Positions 29,124-36,858 of a DNA stretch of 64,000 nt are shown here, piece by piece. The translations under genes were made by a program, and so were the position numbers. A model generated the notes under the pieces. The model searched no databases, was not told the origin of the DNA, and saw only the letters and a list, made by a program, of their open reading frames with translations. The stretch is taken from assembly GCF_943192995.1 (NCBI RefSeq), contig NZ_CALPCP010000004.1:1-64000 (forward strand), given 5' to 3'. Origin of the DNA: Flintibacter muris (GTDB taxonomy: Bacteria > Bacillota > Clostridia > Oscillospirales > Oscillospiraceae). Every line of letters starts with the position of its first letter. Within the stretch, counting starts at the first letter, position 1.

Positions 29124-29390
29124 TTAATCTACCTTCTTTCGTGGCCTACCACGTGTACGCTTTGGCTCTGGACTATTTTCAGTTACCTTCTTGTCATCCG
29201 TAGACACTGTTGCATCAGGGGCATTGGAAGGTTTCTGTCGAGCAGCCTGAACACGGCGCAAATATTCTGTACCACATTCAGGGCTACAAGCTACTTCACG
29301 ATAATTGAAAGCACCAAGCGCACCACTCGTTTTATTACAAGGAGTGAACATCTTTCCGCACACACGACACGGAATAGTATGTACTGCCAT
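29124..29390 (-). CDS. Small zinc-finger protein with AT-hook-like tail
   Basis: 88 residues. Cys pairs CRVCGK (8-13) and CSPEC (about 35-39) look like a zinc-binding pair, and the tail RTRGRPRKKVD contains the GRP core of an AT-hook that binds the minor groove. GAGGTG is 8-9 nt before the ATG. Suggests nucleic-acid binding, unusual within a tail gene block; function unknown. Confidence 0.6.
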   Translation of the reverse strand: MAVHTIPCRVCGKMFTPCNKTSGALGAFNYREVACSPECGTEYLRRVQAARQKPSNAPDATVSTDDKKVTENSPEPKRTRGRPRKKVD

Positions 29391-29405
29391 ATCAAATCAC
29401 CTCAA

Positions 29406-29786
29406 TCAAGCAAAAGTAGCCTTCTTAAAGTTCAAAGTCACGACCTCATTGCCATCAACTTCAATGGTAAAAGTAGTGTTTTTATCAGTAACACGGAAAA
29501 GAATATCAGGATCAAAGTCCATATTCTCTTTTCCGGGCTTCGCAACACCATTTGTCTTTAAAGTCATTTTAGTTCCTGCCTGAGTAAGCCGCAGCGGGAA
29601 ATAATGACCAGACTGTTCATTTACATCGGCAGAATTGAACTCAGTAAAACCACTCACATTTTTAAGTGTACCTGTTACAGAACCGTCAGCATACACTTTT
29701 ACATCTGTGCCAATTAAATCAGAAACAGACTTGCCCAAAAGAGTCTGACCTTGGGCGGGGATAGTTAAGCGGTCAGACCCAATTAA
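29406..29786 (-). CDS. C-terminal extension of the tail tube protein, read by -1 frameshift
   Basis: The open frame (126 residues counted from 29786) has no ATG or GTG with a ribosome site near its beginning; the first candidate is a TTG at 29738 without one. Coding-like sequence (SDRLTIPAQGQTLLGKS) extends upstream to the slippery site of the tail tube gene. A -1 shift there joins the two into a 404-residue product. Beta-rich, and like the extra domains that decorate the tail tubes of some siphophages. If not a fusion it could start at the TTG. Confidence 0.65.
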   Translation of the reverse strand, partial: LIGSDRLTIPAQGQTLLGKSVSDLIGTDVKVYADGSVTGTLKNVSGFTEFNSADVNEQSGHYFPLRLTQAGTKMTLKTNGVAKPGKENMDFDPDILFRVTDKNTTFTIEVDGNEVVTLNFKKATFA

Positions 29787-30619
29787 GGGTTTTCGTCAGT
29801 ATTCCCCGCATCCTCGGCATCTTCAGCGTCCTCACCGAACACAGTCAAATCCCAAAACTTAGTGCCACCATTAGTACAAGCAGACGCAATACTGGTAGCT
29901 TCAAAGCCATGAGTAGTCTGACTATCACCGAAAGCAAGATCAAACGCACCAGTAAAGTCAGCATAAGGAATATAGAACTGAACATGATAAATATTCTGAC
30001 ACTTATCCTTTGCCAGTGCATCAACGTACAACTCAACAGTCTCAGAATAATTATCAGAAATATTGCTGATAACATCGCCCTCAACATTACGAGTGTAATA
30101 CACAACAATAGATGTAGCATCCTCAATCTCACCATCAGCGAAAGTCAGTTCCTTGGTAGCAGGATCATAAGCAAACTTGCCCTCAGTAGCAGTAGCATCC
30201 TGTGTCAGTCGCTTATTAATTGTACCATCAGAGTTCTTGACAATAACTTCCTGAATCTCGTTGCCAGCCGTACCGACAGCCTTATAACTGGTAGTAGCCT
30301 TATTACCCGCAACAACCAGATAATCAGGAACCTTTACAGGAGTAGAATCCTTATGCTCACCAGCAGAACCAACTTCGACCTCGACCAGACCCATAGACAC
30401 CATACCGTTTGTACCAGACACAGTAACAGACTTATTCCGCTTCAACTGACCGATGGTACGACCACCCTTACCAGTCAGAGCAGTATTGTCCTGACTATTG
30501 GCAATAGTAGCATTCTGCAACTCATCCAACGTAAACCGATGTGCGCCGCCATTGATGCCAAATGCCATAATAGTCTCAAGACTGGAAATAATCAGATCAT
30601 TAACAACAACCTTAGACAT
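29783..30619 (-). CDS. Major tail tube protein
   Basis: 278 residues; start at 30619 because GGAGG lies 7 nt upstream (the ATG at 30643 overlaps it). Begins MSKVVVNDLIISSLETIMAF; Ig-like, beta-rich body (VPDYLVVAGN, EVIVKNSDGTI). Found between the head-completion genes and the tape measure, where the tube protein is expected. The last codons are acidic and end in the slippery word described separately. GC-rich relative to neighbours, as for other abundant virion proteins here. Confidence 0.75.
   Translation of the reverse strand: MSKVVVNDLIISSLETIMAFGINGGAHRFTLDELQNATIANSQDNTALTGKGGRTIGQLKRNKSVTVSGTNGMVSMGLVEVEVGSAGEHKDSTPVKVPDYLVVAGNKATTSYKAVGTAGNEIQEVIVKNSDGTINKRLTQDATATEGKFAYDPATKELTFADGEIEDATSIVVYYTRNVEGDVISNISDNYSETVELYVDALAKDKCQNIYHVQFYIPYADFTGAFDLAFGDSQTTHGFEATSIASACTNGGTKFWDLTVFGEDAEDAEDAGNTDENP
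29786..29792 (-). promoter_or_regulatory. Likely -1 ribosomal frameshift site (A AAC CCT)
   Basis: The heptamer A-AAC-CCT, of the X-XXY-YYZ form, is immediately followed by the TAA of the tube gene. Re-reading one base gives AAA-CCC-TTA and enters the open frame to 29406. Frame arithmetic agrees with -1. Confidence 0.6.
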
Positions 30620-30644
30620 ATCTAATCCTCCTTCATTTTTCACA

Positions 30645-30675
30645 TAATAAAATCACCAGAAATTCATTCTGGTGA
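30645..30675 (-). terminator. Rho-independent terminator before the tail tube gene
   Basis: TCACCAGAA-ttca-TTCTGGTGA followed by TTTTATTAT on the minus strand. The stop codon of the 30664-31392 gene is part of the stem. Confidence 0.75.
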
Positions 30676-31392
30676 CAACCAATTAATCTTCTCCAGATTA
30701 ATTTTTGACGTATCGACAGTTCCAAAATAAACACCATTCATTGTTTGTTCCCAATGTTTCTTTTTTTGAATCTGCCTCCAACTTGCATTTAACTTATATA
30801 CACTAAGCCCCATAACAGTTTCATAATTGTATGGAAATTCTTCAGTATTAACCAAAGAAATAATCATATTTTCCAAAAATGACTTGTATGGTTTCTTAGC
30901 AAGTCGCTGTTTCTTCCTTCGATTTCGTTCAATCAAATATCTTTTTGCTTCTGCATTACCAGCCTGACCAACAGGAGCCTCCCAAAAATGAATTTTACGA
31001 ATCGTATTGCAAATTTCTAAAGCGATCATTTGGTCAATTACAATATCATTCTCTTTGTCCCAAAGAACTTTTTCGTTATTCTTGCAATTAACCGCTTCTT
31101 GGAAGTTCTTTAGGTTCAAGCCACCAAACAAAATGGACGTATCATCTTCATTGGCAATAATCGACTCCATCATCAACATGAATAACTGAAAATTGGTAAT
31201 TGTCTCATAATCAATTCCAATATCATCAAGTTCAACCATAAGATCGAACGGAGTTGCAATTAGTGTTTGAATAATACTATAATATTTCATATCTCCAAAA
31301 TCAAAAATTTCATCAACAGTTGGAACATGAACTGAAATTTTATCGTTTATTTTGTAATCGCTGACTTTAAGTAAATTTGGTTTCTGAATCAT
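30664..31392 (-). CDS. Hypothetical head-tail region protein
   Basis: 242 residues, helical, with a basic stretch NRRKKQRLAKK near 155. Its ATG overlaps the stop of the upstream gene. Not recognised. Lies between connector proteins and the tail tube, so possibly tail terminator or chaperone. Confidence 0.6.
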   Translation of the reverse strand: MIQKPNLLKVSDYKINDKISVHVPTVDEIFDFGDMKYYSIIQTLIATPFDLMVELDDIGIDYETITNFQLFMLMMESIIANEDDTSILFGGLNLKNFQEAVNCKNNEKVLWDKENDIVIDQMIALEICNTIRKIHFWEAPVGQAGNAEAKRYLIERNRRKKQRLAKKPYKSFLENMIISLVNTEEFPYNYETVMGLSVYKLNASWRQIQKKKHWEQTMNGVYFGTVDTSKINLEKINWLSPE

Positions 31393-31883
31393 ACCTTTGC
31401 ACCAGTTCCAGAATTTCCATTAATGGTAGGCCGATTAAGGTCTGTAACAGTATACTCTAAAGATACACCATGAAATTTAGGGGCTGGGCTAATATCATTA
31501 AAACCGTAAAGTTTCATTCTTCCAACACCTAAATCAAAAGAACCATTAAATAAATCCTCAATTCTTTCTGCAATCAAGTCATATCTTAAACCCTTACTTG
31601 TACGAATATTATCTTGATGAACAAACACGTAAAAGGCAATAGTCATATTTTTAAATGTTTTGTTCATTACTTCTGGTACATAAATTCGATGGCAAATAAA
31701 AGTACCTGTATCCTTAACTGCATCTGGAGTATAAGCATAAGGAAATATCTGCTTATACATCAAATCACGATCTGGAATTGAGGAATTTGGCCTATCATTA
31801 ATCAAATCAACAATCGTTTGATCACTACAAAGTTTTTCATTAATTCGACTGCGAAATTCTTTTAATTCACACAACATAGCCAT
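31389..31883 (-). CDS. Tail completion / neck protein-like
   Basis: 164 residues from the ATG at 31883, which has GAGGTG 6 nt upstream (a GTG at 31892 is inside that site). Pattern of a tail-terminator type: short helices then beta strands (MTIAFYVFVHQDN, SLEYTVTDLN). Position agrees. Moderate confidence. Confidence 0.55.
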   Translation of the reverse strand: MAMLCELKEFRSRINEKLCSDQTIVDLINDRPNSSIPDRDLMYKQIFPYAYTPDAVKDTGTFICHRIYVPEVMNKTFKNMTIAFYVFVHQDNIRTSKGLRYDLIAERIEDLFNGSFDLGVGRMKLYGFNDISPAPKFHGVSLEYTVTDLNRPTINGNSGTGAKV

Positions 31884-31893
31884 TTTTATCACC

Positions 31894-32661
31894 TCAAATC
31901 CACATATCAGGATTATCTTTCAATTCTGCTCCTGTTCCAATCGGATCGAAAACATAATCCGCAATCATTAATTCCTTATTATCACGTTTAGGATCAAACT
32001 GATCTTCCGCAACAGTAAGATGAATATATCCTCTTTCTCCAGCATCAGAATAGCTAATAGTATCAGCCTGTTTTACTTCAAAAGCAGTAGGCTTTTCTAA
32101 ATTCCTATCTAACAAGAAACGGAATCCACCATCAATTAATCTCGTATGCTCATCAAAAGTAATATAAACAATCATCTGCGATGTACCAATCGTCATATGC
32201 AACTTCTCATCATATCTATCCGTTTCACCGCTACCATATTGTGTTGAGTTAATAACACTAATTGGATATTCCACGATTTCATGTGTTAATGGTGAAAAAA
32301 ACTTAACCTTATGATTACAAAAAGATAATTTTCCTTCCCATTGAATCCCATGTAAATTATTAGCATTAACACACAACCAATATCCATGTTCAGGCCAAGG
32401 AATCACATCACCCATATAAATAGGCTCATGAATCATTGTATGAATATTTGCTTGTGCTGGCGATGTAGAGCGATATGTTTGATTATAGATTCTTGGATGA
32501 ATAATTCTATCTGAATTCCATATAGTTACACCATCTGGTACATAAGAAGGATCGTCTGCAAAAGTTTCTTGAACCATATGCAAGGCATTATGTATTTGGT
32601 CATCACGCATCGAATTTCCTCCAGCTTTCATTCTACGGAGGAAATTTTGATATGCACCCAC
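31894..32661 (-). CDS. Head closure / connector-like protein
   Basis: 255 residues, GTG start 9 nt behind AGGAGGTG. Beta-rich after a helical N-terminus; contains IHEPIYMGDVIPWPEHGYW. Located between two connector proteins. Family not firmly recognised. Confidence 0.55.
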   Translation of the reverse strand: MGAYQNFLRRMKAGGNSMRDDQIHNALHMVQETFADDPSYVPDGVTIWNSDRIIHPRIYNQTYRSTSPAQANIHTMIHEPIYMGDVIPWPEHGYWLCVNANNLHGIQWEGKLSFCNHKVKFFSPLTHEIVEYPISVINSTQYGSGETDRYDEKLHMTIGTSQMIVYITFDEHTRLIDGGFRFLLDRNLEKPTAFEVKQADTISYSDAGERGYIHLTVAEDQFDPKRDNKELMIADYVFDPIGTGAELKDNPDMWI

Positions 32662-32674
32662 AAACGATCACCTC

Positions 32675-33094
32675 CTATTTATCTTCATCACGCTTGATCC
32701 AGCGATACCTTGATAACTTTGCCTCATTATCTTTACGAAAAGTCTCACGTGTTTCTAACGCTTTACTCAAATGATTTGCTGGCGAAAAAGCATTAAAATC
32801 TTTACTTGAAAGTGTTGGTTTTAACATAAGAGGGACACGGATATAATTACTATCAAGATATTCAATTACCATATAATTAGATAGAATTTCGATTTCCGCA
32901 TCTGTCAACTTACACTTAAATTTGACCTTGTTCCTTTGTGATAAATCTTGTCTGCAACCTCTAAAGTTTGCAACCGCAGGACGTATATAATCTGAAAGAA
33001 TTTCATTGATTTCATCTTCCTCCAGATGTATAAAGTCATAGTTCCTTATTTTTGATAAAACACTTCCATAAAGTTCAGTAAAAGGTGTACCCAT
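32675..33094 (-). CDS. Head-tail connector protein (adaptor)
   Basis: 139 residues, all-helical with an N-terminal pattern (FTELYGSVLSKIRNYDFIHL, then EILSDYIRPAV) resembling adaptor proteins that sit below the portal. GGAGGTG is 9 nt from the ATG. The position after capsid genes fits. Confidence 0.6.
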   Translation of the reverse strand: MGTPFTELYGSVLSKIRNYDFIHLEEDEINEILSDYIRPAVANFRGCRQDLSQRNKVKFKCKLTDAEIEILSNYMVIEYLDSNYIRVPLMLKPTLSSKDFNAFSPANHLSKALETRETFRKDNEAKLSRYRWIKRDEDK

Positions 33095-33109
33095 AAGGAA
33101 TCACCTCCG

Positions 33110-33622
33110 TTACACCAAATCCATCAATTCAATGCTCAACTTCTTTTCAAGCAACCGAATCATCTTAACATTTGCAATCTTTCCGTCTTTAACATACTTG
33201 ACAATCTTGGGTGTTAATTCTGCTTTTACTGTTGAATCCAAGCCAGAAAGCAATTCGTCAACATCTTTGATGTTATCTCCACAAAACCGCTTCATATCAG
33301 AACGATTTACCTTTGTCGCATAAATCTTATCCAAGTGCAACTTCTTCATAACAATTTCATTATTAGGCAGAAGCCACTTTTCAGTAAAATAACGTGGATG
33401 CTTTGTATTCATAATACGAAGCTGTTTAAAAGTCATTTCCTGTGTATCACCGACTTCCAACCATGAAAAAGTTTCAAATGTAACTGGACAACTATAATAA
33501 ACAGCAGGAACACGTGCTTCTACTACAATCCTTGTATCATCATTTAAAACGTTGGAAGTGGCAGGGGCGACTTGCTCTTCCGCCCCATTATCAGGATTTA
33601 AATTCTTATTTTCCTGTGCCAA
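33110..33622 (-). CDS. Hypothetical capsid-cluster protein
   Basis: 170 residues; TTG start with GGGAGG 8 nt upstream. N-terminal 30 residues are Asn/Glu-rich and probably disordered; the rest mixes helices. It follows the capsid gene and may be a neck or capsid accessory protein. Confidence 0.6.
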   Translation of the reverse strand: MAQENKNLNPDNGAEEQVAPATSNVLNDDTRIVVEARVPAVYYSCPVTFETFSWLEVGDTQEMTFKQLRIMNTKHPRYFTEKWLLPNNEIVMKKLHLDKIYATKVNRSDMKRFCGDNIKDVDELLSGLDSTVKAELTPKIVKYVKDGKIANVKMIRLLEKKLSIELMDLV

Positions 33623-33656
33623 TTTTAACGCCTCCCAATATATATTTAGGATTTAA

Positions 33657-34727
33657 TTAGGCCAAATCCCAATGCCCAATAAAGTCACTGGTAACAGCAG
33701 CCAAACCAGCCTTAACTTGAATCTGACCTTCAAGAGTCATATCCCTATTCTCACGATTATCAGTCGTTTCTTTCAGACGGGAATCGCCCTCAAACACAAA
33801 CTTGATAGGCTTTGCATTGGTAGCCACAATCAAAATCTTAGTTGTAGACAGCATAAAGTCAAAAGTACCTTGCTTGAACACTTGCGGAATTGGCATCAGG
33901 TCATACCCCTCCCAACTGGAGATTACACCATTACGCTTGCGCTCTTCCTTTGCAGAATCAGGAATCCAGTTCTCATCAATATTCTTTTGCAGCTTTCGCA
34001 AAGCAGAACCAGTACCAACAATGACGGGCTTCACACCATTGGCGGTTTCAACCTTCTCAATCAGTTCAAGCAAATTATCACGTTCAGTATCAGTAGACAG
34101 CGCACCATGACCAACAAAACCCTCTGGAGACATATCAGCCATATCAGCAAACGCAGCGTACACAGCATTCTGGAACGCCTGCAAGAAGGACTTACGGGCT
34201 TTATCCATCAGCTTAGTCCAAGAATCAATGTTCTTCATAAAACGCTCAAACTCATTATAGAAATGAACCTCCCACCAAGAAGTTTCAACAGAGAAAGACT
34301 TGCCAATATCCATACGCTCACGAATAGTATCCCAATGGTTTCCGCTAAACTTAGAAACAATGAAATTACCATTATCCTCGGCATAAAATTCATTCTTATC
34401 ACCCAAGTCAACACGAATAGTTTCAACAAAACGATTGAAGAACTCATTCTCACTCCAGCCTTCAGGTAAAGTCTGATCCAGAACAGTTTCAATAATTTCA
34501 AAAATTTCATTCTTGTACTTACGATAAGTACGATAATTATACTTCTCGCCATGCAGGACATCCTTTTCAAAACGTTCACGCATAACATCATCCATGCTAC
34601 CAGCACTTGTATCAACATCCTTGGCAACATAATTAGCCACATCACCAGTATAAGTATCAATACCAAGTGCGATCAACTGCTGCTTCTCAGTAGAGAAATT
34701 AGCCAGCTTACTCATATCACAAGCCAT
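33657..34727 (-). CDS. Major capsid protein
   Basis: 356 residues; ATG at 34727 with AGAGG 8 nt before. It shows the general layout of an HK97-type shell protein without the crosslinking Lys/Asn signature: helical N-arm, a Trp-containing P-domain (FMKNIDSWTKLMDKARKS), then VKPVIVGTGSALRKLQKN and MTLEGQIQVKAG near the end. Lies after the protease/scaffold and the head decoration-like gene. High GC and ordered codons agree with strong expression. Confidence 0.78.
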   Translation of the reverse strand: MACDMSKLANFSTEKQQLIALGIDTYTGDVANYVAKDVDTSAGSMDDVMRERFEKDVLHGEKYNYRTYRKYKNEIFEIIETVLDQTLPEGWSENEFFNRFVETIRVDLGDKNEFYAEDNGNFIVSKFSGNHWDTIRERMDIGKSFSVETSWWEVHFYNEFERFMKNIDSWTKLMDKARKSFLQAFQNAVYAAFADMADMSPEGFVGHGALSTDTERDNLLELIEKVETANGVKPVIVGTGSALRKLQKNIDENWIPDSAKEERKRNGVISSWEGYDLMPIPQVFKQGTFDFMLSTTKILIVATNAKPIKFVFEGDSRLKETTDNRENRDMTLEGQIQVKAGLAAVTSDFIGHWDLA

Positions 34728-34755
34728 ATTCAATACCTCTCTTTCTTGTTTTCAA

Positions 34756-35334
34756 TTAACCCACAATATCGTTCCGCAGAATCTCGATAAAGTAGATAAT
34801 GTAAGGGCGACCATACTGCTTACCACCCTCAGTTTTCCAACCAAGGCCACGCTTTGCCGTACCGATAATCTTGCCAACAAAACCCTGACCAGTAGTATCG
34901 GCCTTCTCTACCATCTTCACGGTAGTCTTACCAGCCTCAACAATCACGTACTTGCCAATCTCAGGAGCATCGGCAGAACCATAGTTAATACCTTCCTTGC
35001 TCACAGCATACACATCACGGGCAATCAGATCATAACCACGGAAAGGACGATCAGCCTCATTGATATAGTTATAAAGAGCCTGATTAGTGCGCCGTGTCTC
35101 GTCATAATCCCACTCAGGATTTGCAACCAGTACAACACGATCCTTACCAATCAAATCAGCAGTAGGAGCCAAGAACTCATGAGTTTCAAGACCCTCCACA
35201 TCATCAGCCAGATCACCAACATAGCCAATGTGACCATTCTCCACATCAACATCAGCAATCAGACTATACAAATGACCTCCACCACGAACAGCGGCAATCT
35301 TAGAAGTCTCAACGACAGTATAATTCTTATCCAT
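34756..35334 (-). CDS. Capsid-associated (decoration-like) structural protein
   Basis: 192 residues, beta-rich, with Gly turns (VRGGGHLYSL, GQGFVGKIIGTAKRGLG). AGAGGG lies 9 nt before the ATG. It sits between scaffold and major capsid. In several phages of this layout the gene encodes a head decoration or minor capsid protein. Confidence 0.6.
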   Translation of the reverse strand: MDKNYTVVETSKIAAVRGGGHLYSLIADVDVENGHIGYVGDLADDVEGLETHEFLAPTADLIGKDRVVLVANPEWDYDETRRTNQALYNYINEADRPFRGYDLIARDVYAVSKEGINYGSADAPEIGKYVIVEAGKTTVKMVEKADTTGQGFVGKIIGTAKRGLGWKTEGGKQYGRPYIIYFIEILRNDIVG

Positions 35335-35357
35335 AGTCTTAATCCCTCTCTTTCATT

Positions 35358-36098
35358 TTAATTAGTCTTTGTAGGCAGCACACCATAACGAGAATTTACC
35401 TCTGCCTGTGGTTTCTGTTCAAACACATCTGCGGTCAAAGGCGCACCACCATCTTTAGGCTTACGACTAAAGTTTGTATTCAAGTTTTTCTGTGTGAACA
35501 TAATTGCACACTGACTCTGAATATCCTCAAGAGTGTATTTATCCCGATCTTTCTTCAACGCAGTATAATCAGCACTATCAGCCAAATGCTGATCAAACTT
35601 TCTAAACTCTGCATCCTTGGCGGCTTCAATAGCTGCGGCCTCACGCTGTTGCTCTGCAACAACATAAGCATCATACTTTGGCTTCATTTCATCCAACTCG
35701 TCCTTAACGGCAGTATAATTGGCCTCCGCCGTAGCCTTTTCCTCATTGGCTGCGTCCACCTGACCGCTCATATACGTAGCAACATCAGAAACAGCCTGTT
35801 CAAACACAAAAGGCGCAGAATCATCCGCACCTTCATCAAAATCAGCATATGTAGTTTTCTTCCGAGTAGCAGATGCAAAATCAACGCTAATCTTATCGCC
35901 ATCCATAGTCATCTTCATACCATAAATACGATAATGGTCAGCACGATCCATAACAATTACTTCATCGCCCTGAACATCAACAAAACAATACTGAGAACAT
36001 TCATAGCCCCAACTGTCACGATACTTCTTCTCGCCCAGCACAGCACGAATTTCATCAATCTGCTCCATCAAATTCAAGGTAAAATTAGCCTTTGGCAT
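35358..36098 (-). CDS. Nested scaffold protein from an internal start
   Basis: An in-frame ATG at 36098 (MPKANFTLNLMEQ) follows GGAAGGTGAG by 3-5 nt, and the region before it is a low-complexity Glu-rich linker between protease and scaffold. Starting here would give a free scaffold of 246 residues. Many phages make scaffold this way. Inferred. Confidence 0.5.
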   Translation of the reverse strand: MPKANFTLNLMEQIDEIRAVLGEKKYRDSWGYECSQYCFVDVQGDEVIVMDRADHYRIYGMKMTMDGDKISVDFASATRKKTTYADFDEGADDSAPFVFEQAVSDVATYMSGQVDAANEEKATAEANYTAVKDELDEMKPKYDAYVVAEQQREAAAIEAAKDAEFRKFDQHLADSADYTALKKDRDKYTLEDIQSQCAIMFTQKNLNTNFSRKPKDGGAPLTADVFEQKPQAEVNSRYGVLPTKTN

Positions 36099-36809
36099 AT
36101 TCTCACCTTCCTCACTTTCTTGATTTTCACTTGTCTTTTCAACAGACATACTATATTCTGTCAGTTTATTCTTAATTTCTTGAGCAATAGTCTGAGCAGT
36201 AAATTTAGATACAGCACCACTATCAATCATAGCTGGCTGAATTTTTTCATCTGTTGACGATAATAAGCAACATCCTTCAAACTTAAAACCTGTAAATGTG
36301 AATGTGCCATCATCATTTTCTTCGCCAGTGATTGAAGAAAGTTCTAATTCCATACTTTGCGGCTTGCCGCCATCACGCTCAAAAATTGTAACTGCATCAT
36401 CAAATTTGCGCCATAAAATAGCATCAACTTGAAAAAACTCACGGCAAATTCCATCGGAACAAACTTTTTCAATCCAACGATAATTGCATGACTCTGGAAT
36501 TACACCATAGGCAGAACCAGCATATACATAATCTTTACCGTTTTCACCTTTAACAGTCTTGTATTCATGACCTTGAAAGTCCAATTCTCCGTCTGGATTC
36601 AGAGCGATATACCCCAACACTGGAGTATTCATGATACTATCGGCATTAGCATCAACAACTTCCTTTTCAAAAATACTGCCGTTAAAATTCAAACCTGTAT
36701 GTAGAACATCAATCGTAATGGCAAGAAAACGAGAATCTTCAGTATCTACACAACTATTGATCGTAAATGCAACTGGCAACCTATTTCGTTCATGACCCAC
36801 TTTCCTCAT
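35358..36809 (-). CDS. Capsid maturation protease fused to scaffold
   Basis: 483 residues from the ATG at 36809. Residues 1-190 resemble an assemblin-type prohead protease: GSIFEKEVVDANADSI, GYIALNPDG, and KPQSMELELSS, the latter with the Ser that is normally nucleophilic. Residues 240-480 are charged, helical and typical of scaffold (coiled coil AANEEKATAEANYTAVKDE, a C-terminal tail). Directly upstream of the capsid genes. The protease would cut scaffold after shell assembly. Family assignment based on layout and the SMELE motif. Confidence 0.65.
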   Translation of the reverse strand: MRKVGHERNRLPVAFTINSCVDTEDSRFLAITIDVLHTGLNFNGSIFEKEVVDANADSIMNTPVLGYIALNPDGELDFQGHEYKTVKGENGKDYVYAGSAYGVIPESCNYRWIEKVCSDGICREFFQVDAILWRKFDDAVTIFERDGGKPQSMELELSSITGEENDDGTFTFTGFKFEGCCLLSSTDEKIQPAMIDSGAVSKFTAQTIAQEIKNKLTEYSMSVEKTSENQESEEGENMPKANFTLNLMEQIDEIRAVLGEKKYRDSWGYECSQYCFVDVQGDEVIVMDRADHYRIYGMKMTMDGDKISVDFASATRKKTTYADFDEGADDSAPFVFEQAVSDVATYMSGQVDAANEEKATAEANYTAVKDELDEMKPKYDAYVVAEQQREAAAIEAAKDAEFRKFDQHLADSADYTALKKDRDKYTLEDIQSQCAIMFTQKNLNTNFSRKPKDGGAPLTADVFEQKPQAEVNSRYGVLPTKTN

Positions 36810-36832
36810 CACCGCCTTTCTATAAAGATTTT

Positions 36833-36858
36833 AATAACACCAAAAGGTGATATTAACG
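36833..36858 (-). terminator. Hairpin after the portal gene
   Basis: TTAATAtCACC-tttt-GGTGtTATTAA, a nearly perfect stem overlapping the stop of the portal gene, followed by AAAATC on the minus strand. No T-run, so weak or regulatory only. Confidence 0.35.

Noticed and set aside
33672-34469. 265-residue frame antisense to the capsid gene
   Set aside because: No start signal and fully inside a well-supported gene.
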